Origin: Multifurca ochricompacta
Taxonomy: Eukaryota > Basidiomycota > Agaricomycetes > Russulales > Russulaceae
Assembly (NCBI GenBank): GCA_022496185.1
Contig: WTXG01000002.1
Coordinates: forward strand, 1-64,000
Length of the DNA stretch: 64,000 nt
Direction of reading: 5' to 3'
Positions 59,181 to 64,000 of this stretch are shown here, piece by piece. The notes under the pieces are model-generated. The model had not been told where the DNA came from. It ran no database searches and saw only the letters and a list, made by a program, of their open reading frames with translations. The translations under genes were made by a program, and so were the position numbers. Within the stretch, counting starts at the first letter, position 1. Each line of letters begins with the position of its first letter.

Positions 59181-62100
59181 CTATACCTCAGCCGAACTAT
59201 CTCCCACTTTCGATCTTGGAGGTGGAGGCGGTGGGGGCCTCTTTGCTGGAATCATGGGTGTTTGCAGCGCAAGCGCATTGTTGAACAGTTCCTCATCGGA
59301 CGAGGACGGTGAAGCAGACAACGGAGAGTCGAGTGGCGAGTCGAATGGGTTCCCTCGTTGCAGTGTGGAAAGGTCGATGTCAGCCGAAGCGGGGATGACG
59401 CCGTTCGGATGGTCTGTGCGGATGTTATTAGCCATAATTGTGGCCTGACGGTTGAAGGGTGAGATTGGCTGACCTGGCGTGTCCCACCACGCCTCCGTCT
59501 CCGAACTTGGAGGTGGCACTGTAAAGGTTGAGGTTGGAGTGCGTTGCGCCATACATTCCAAACTTCCTAGCTTACAGTCTTCGAATGAGAAAATGTGAGC
59601 GCTGCGAGCTTCTCATCAAGTGTTTCACCCGGCGCCGTCGACATGACGCTCTCAGCTAGTAAATGACTGAGAGCGGCCTTCTTCGCATGGTCAATGATGT
59701 GAACAGTCGCGCGGAATGCTGCATAGACTAGACATGACGTCAACGAGCGTCTTTTGAGTGTCCTTTCCAGCCACGACGTACCAGGCCGATGATCTGACCC
59801 CCTGAGCTCCGCACGGAGTAGACGGATTGATCAAGTTTGCTCCCGCGATATAATATCCGATCTACCAGTGTGGATAATGTTACTCCCGTAAGGTAAAAAG
59901 AAAAGAATATACCTGTCCATGCAGGGATGCGCATCTTCTCGCTCGTGTCGTAGCTGTCGGTACCTAAATCGTACTTGTACGTCGGTCGAAACAAGACCGG
60001 ACCCTCAGTATAGCCCGAAAATGCCGTGCCTGCGTCCATGACGAAGTTCAATTGATCTGCGGCGAACAACATGTCGAGCGCATCATCTTCAGCGTATGCG
60101 CGGACCGAAGCATTTCAAGATCGATACGGTAGTTGGTGTCCGCAAGCCAAATAACGTTGCTGTAGTGCGGCGTGAGAAGGGGGGGGGGGCGCTCATAATG
60201 AAAGATTAGGAACATACTCATGACTGTCAATCGTTTTTCCCCGCAGGAAATGTAACCCATTTATAATAGTATGATAGTCCACGTTCCGTTCGTCGACGTT
60301 CGTATGGCCAGCAGCCAAGTGAGCTGTAATGAAACAAAAGCTCGTGTCGTAGTACTCCAGTCGGATGCTGACGGCGCCTTTATTACCAGACATGCCACGC
60401 AAACCGGTCTGCGTTCATTAATCCTCGGTACTCATGCCGCAGAGTATCCTGACAAACCTTGCATTTCGTCGCTTCTACGTTCGGACCACACCAGTCAGTT
60501 CTGACTTCACGAAAACGAGTAGCGCAGTGCCAACTAGCTAATTAAAATGCTGTGAGTGTCCACAACGCAACTTAGAGTTGTCAAGTACCTGCTCGCTGCG
60601 CAAAAGTATGTAGTCACACTTTTTATTCGGACGGCGGTCGAGGGTATCAACGATTTTGTTTTCCCATATACGTCTGTCAGCAAAGTATCAGTGAACAAGA
60701 CCCGAAGGGATAGAAAAAAACAAACTTTTTTTCGGGATCGGTCTGTACGATTTGCTGGGCTGTTAAGGGAACAATTTCTTGAAAGCCCAGAACCATTACG
60801 TCTGGTCTATTGGGCCTATCAGTCTCAAGGCGCAGTGGCACTAGAGGCACAAAGTCCTTACTCGGGGAGTGCTGAAGACCCACATTCAACACCAAGCAAA
60901 GCGGGCGGAGAGCATCACGTACTTTCTCTAGGGAAAAGCCAGGGGATAAGTGATTCTGATGGCGGCTGTATGACATATGTGGCCAGGGTGAACAATGATT
61001 ACTAAGGCCATGTCACGTACTCTACCGTTGAGATTCCATGTCCCAACGAAAATAGTGCACGTTCTCGCAATGGAATATTCTGAGAGTCTAGGCCATCATG
61101 AGCCTGCGCGAAAGAGTTGGTCTCACAAACGAGAGGAGTGACCTTGCGTCTAAAGCGGCACGAACGGAGTCGTGAATGGGATCAAAGATGGTAACTTGAG
61201 TTTGATTGCTGAGATTCCCCTGCTGGTATATCAGCGGGCAAGGGAGCCTGGCGAGATAATAATGCGCACCAGAAGCATGTCGATGGCGATCTGTTTTCCC
61301 TTGTCCTGGAAGTTGTTTATATATGCCCTTGAAACGCTTTTTGTTGCATCTGACAAGACGCCTGTTCGACTCGTCAGCGAGAAAGCTTCGTATAAGGGGG
61401 GGTTGGTCATACCAGCGAGGGTGCGCTTCCCACTTCGCGTGAAACTTGTATTGAGAGCACCAGTTCCTGCGTATATCCTCGATAGTGCGTCCCCGTTTTC
61501 TGCCCAGAGCTCACGGTGGTATGACCACAGAGCATTCGGGTTCAGCCACTCCCTCCGGACGAGGAGCAAGTACTGCTCCAGGCTCGTCCGTGACAGAATA
61601 TCCTGCACAAAATTTGTACGGTCCAGGCTATTTCCTAGCTCTCAGTCTTCGCGGCATCAAAGATGAGCAAGGAGGGAAAATACCAATCAAGACAATTCGT
61701 GCGAAACACCCCTTTTTGTTCCGTGATGATTTCATTCGATGCCACGTCACACATGGTGAACCCAAAGCGGTCCATATTATCTGATATACTGCTCAATCGT
61801 CTGTACCAGCACAAGTTAGCAGCTTAAGACAGGAAATATGACTAGAGCGCACCTCAAGTCACGCATAATGCTGTCATGTCCAGCCAACCGCACGGCTTGG
61901 TGAAAGTCGAAGTGAGTGATGTCAATATCATCACCCCACACACCCTTGGCAATATGCAGATGCCGCGCATATGCCGATGTCAGGCTTGCTTCCGCGTCCT
62001 TACTCCCAAGAAGATTTATTGCGTGAACGTAGCCATACTGCTCTGTTAAGTGCGCGAAGTGCCGCTCGAAAGCTGGCTGTGACGCCTGAGGGCGGGTGAT

Positions 62101-63467
62101 CTGAATTCGCTGGCCAAATGTCTGCAACCCTTGCTGCTCCCAAAAGACTGAGTGACGATGACCGTAAGCACATATAGCAAATTTTCTTGGCATGAACCTT
62201 ACGGGGGACGCTCCCGCGCGCTTGTGTATAGCTGAAGCAGTGTTGGTCTGTGATTAAGATTGTTTCTGTCTAGAGAGAAGCTGAACACGCTAGCTCCTGG
62301 GTTTCAGAAACGATATACCTCGACAAAGTTAGCCGTGTTGCCATCATCATCAACACCGCGCGTATTGAAGCGCGTCCCAGCGCGCTTAGCACCCAAGCGA
62401 GAAATTAAGCTGAGTGTTGCAATGGTTGGAGCGCCATTAGTTGGCGGCGCTGGAAGCGGGATGGTGAAGACACCGACATAGCCTTGTATAGCGAGTACCT
62501 ATCTCATCGTGGAGAGAACGGACCAAAAGGGATATAAACAAGCCCTCACGATGAATTGGCAACGGTCCAGTTCCTCTCGTTCCTGCATATCCAGTCGCTC
62601 CCGGAAGTCAATCAAACTGCGAACGATATACTCATTCCACACGAAACGTTCGTCAAAAGCGCCAAGATCTGCCGCGTCTGAATCGCGCGACAGACGTTCC
62701 GCGAGCCTCGAAGAGATGTCCCAATGAGGACCGAGAGCATAGTAGAACGAGCCAGATGCGAGAATTTTCTTTAGCGCAGCACAGGGGTGTTCAAAAACGG
62801 GCTGCGGTGCGCTACTTTGCTGGTATGAGTCGCGCATCTCACGCATAGACATGACATCAACCTGTTCTGCATAGGTAGGACTAGGGAGAGAGTCCCCGAT
62901 GAGGGAAAGGTCATCCCACACAGAAGATGTCAGGCAGTAGAAGTTGACCTCGTGAATCTTAGCAACAGACTCGGCGGAGTCTGCGGTTGGCCTGGTGTTT
63001 CCGATATCCGTGGCAGAGGTGATGACAGCCAGAAAGAGGTCTACCGCTAAGCTCAGGAGTTTCTCTTGAGCAAACAGATGAACGTTAAACGCACCATCCG
63101 CAACAGAGATGAGACCAAGACACCCTTTCACTATCCTACTCGTCAGGCGCACCGCACTCGAGAGGTTGACTTGATCCTTGAGAAGAAATTCAACGACAGC
63201 CTGGTGGGGATTGCCCTCGGCCGCTCGGAAGACTAAGGCTCGTCTAGGGCGACCATTAGTTTCTTCTTGTGAGCTGGTAACGAGGTAGAGGATCCGGGGG
63301 CTTTCCACAAGATATAAGTGCATAAAGAAGCCGCGAAGGGGGAAACGAAGCGAAATCCTTCTCCTTAGTCTTGAGTGAGCACTACTACCGGAATGGTATA
63401 TAATTATTTTCTGACGTAATAAATAATATAGTGAATCGTTTCCTTGTTCAGTGTCGTCGAAAGACAT
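59181..63467 (-). CDS. Synaptojanin-type phosphoinositide phosphatase (SAC + 5-phosphatase)
   Basis: Removes phosphates from PI4P/PI3P (SAC) and PI(4,5)P2 (5-phosphatase) during endocytosis. The start at 63467 begins the SAC domain, including [11 protein letters not shown] (62640), [20 protein letters not shown] (62135) and the catalytic [14 protein letters not shown] (CX5R, about 61600-61640). The 5-phosphatase follows: [12 protein letters not shown] (61020-61055), [40 protein letters not shown] (60390), [38 protein letters not shown] and PAWTDRILYRG. The C-terminus is Pro-rich with an NPF motif (RGNPFDSP) and PPPPPPP before the stop at 59181. Two breaks near 61080 and 61155 sit where the conserved frame needs one extra base. 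About 1050 residues, like yeast Inp52/53. Confidence 0.87.
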
Positions 63468-63528
63468 GATATATACAGTGGGTACACCGAGAGACGGACG
63501 GAAACGAATGGATCAATAAAGTCCAATG

Positions 63529-64000
63529 TCAGATGAGGCCCTGCTTCTTGAGATCATCGTACGTCTTGCGATTATAGACATTGCCCTCCTCATCTTCCAA
63601 TTCCTCCATGGTCTCTTGCTCGAAGATCTCATGTCGACCCTCTCGCTTCAGCCGCTCCGCCACTGCAAGTAAGTGATAGCGATCAAGTTGAGCGCACAAT
63701 GCGTAACGCAAATGAATGTTCTAATGTACGTACAGGCCATCGCATCCTCAATCTTCGTGATTTCATGGAAGTGCTTGGTATTGGGTAAGCCGAGAGCGCG
63801 CATACCAAACGCATGTCTCGATTCTTGGAAGTGCCGCTCGAAATTTTTGCTGTTGTCGTCTCGTATCAATAACCATCCGGGTGACCTAAACTGGGACGGG
63901 AATACTCACCGGCCCATATATACATGGTCCGAGCAGATTTCGCATCGGTATTCCACACCCAGCCCGTGGAGCTTGTATAGCCAGTAAGGGATCGGCTTCC
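63529..64000 (-). CDS. Splicing factor SF3A3/Prp9, C-terminal part (runs off the window)
   Basis: A subunit of the U2 snRNP SF3a complex, needed for pre-spliceosome assembly. From the right edge the minus strand reads [20 protein letters not shown], then HVYMGR before an intron. This is the U1-like C2H2 zinc finger, completed by [20 protein letters not shown] (63785-63850). The next exon ends with [20 protein letters not shown] and [14 protein letters not shown] at the stop, 63529. All are family-conserved. Only about 110 C-terminal residues are inside the window. Its end is about 60 bp from the start of the synaptojanin gene on the same strand, a tight tandem arrangement. Confidence 0.93.

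Noticed and set aside
1..64000. tRNA, rRNA or other structured RNA genes
   Set aside because: Scanning for TTCGA-type T-loops with matching acceptor stems gave no convincing candidate by eye. A tRNAscan or Infernal run would be decisive.

Overview
The window reads as nuclear DNA of a filamentous basidiomycete (Agaricomycetes). Genes on both strands are cut by many introns of about 50-70 nt with CTNA-type branch points. Four copies of the Agaricomycete-type DUF6535 membrane protein family are present. The orthologues (Atg22, Did2, Vps60, GPI10, Prp9/SF3A3, Svp26) are typical fungal housekeeping genes. No CRISPR, operon or prokaryotic signal is seen.

Layout. 1-1865: 5' end of a Ty3/gypsy LTR retrotransposon on the minus strand (gag, primer-binding site, LTR). 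3.1-5.6 kb: Atg22-like vacuolar transporter (+). 5.8-7.2 kb: Cys/His-rich protein with a basic tail (-). 7.5-9.4 kb: F-box protein (-). 9.7-10.8 kb: Bin3/MePCE RNA-cap methyltransferase (+). 10.9-12.0 kb: HAD sugar/glycerol phosphatase (-). 12.7-14.5 kb: GPI10 mannosyltransferase (+). 15.5-23.7 kb: three tandem, damaged DUF6535 genes. 24.6-27.1 kb: broken alpha/beta hydrolase and a deleted relic of a second copy. 27.2-28.2 kb: ESCRT-III Did2/CHMP1 (+). 29.1-32.1 kb: long Ser/His-rich conserved hypothetical (-). 32.7-35.9 kb: OPT oligopeptide transporter (+). 36.4-38.1 kb: serine/homoserine O-acetyltransferase (+). 39.9-40.7 kb: ICMT-type methyltransferase (+). 42.0-43.1 kb: Svp26/TEX261 (+). 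43.5-46.1 kb: L-fuconate-dehydratase-type enolase (+). 46.2-48.7 kb: aldehyde dehydrogenase (+). 49.0-51.3 kb: fourth DUF6535 gene (-). 52.1-53.9 kb: APH-fold kinase-like protein (-). 54.8-55.7 kb: ESCRT-III Vps60/CHMP5 (+). 55.9-57.2 kb: basic nuclear-type protein (-). 57.9-58.5 kb: mitochondrial ribosomal protein mL41 (+). 59.2-63.5 kb: synaptojanin-type phosphoinositide phosphatase (-). 63.5-64 kb: 3' part of splicing factor SF3A3/Prp9 (-).

Functional threads. Membrane traffic and vacuole function recur (Atg22, Did2, Vps60, Svp26, synaptojanin). The sugar-acid dehydratase and the aldehyde dehydrogenase lie head to tail and could serve one catabolic route. The rest are unrelated housekeeping genes separated by microsatellite-rich spacers.

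Caveat. Many otherwise clean, conserved genes are interrupted by single-base frame breaks. Nearly all of them are restored by changing the length of a short homopolymer by one base. This looks more like sequence-consensus error than decay, so 'pseudogene' is used only where a nonsense change or a larger deletion is also seen. Exon boundaries were inferred by eye from splice signals and remembered family conservation; no alignment was run.
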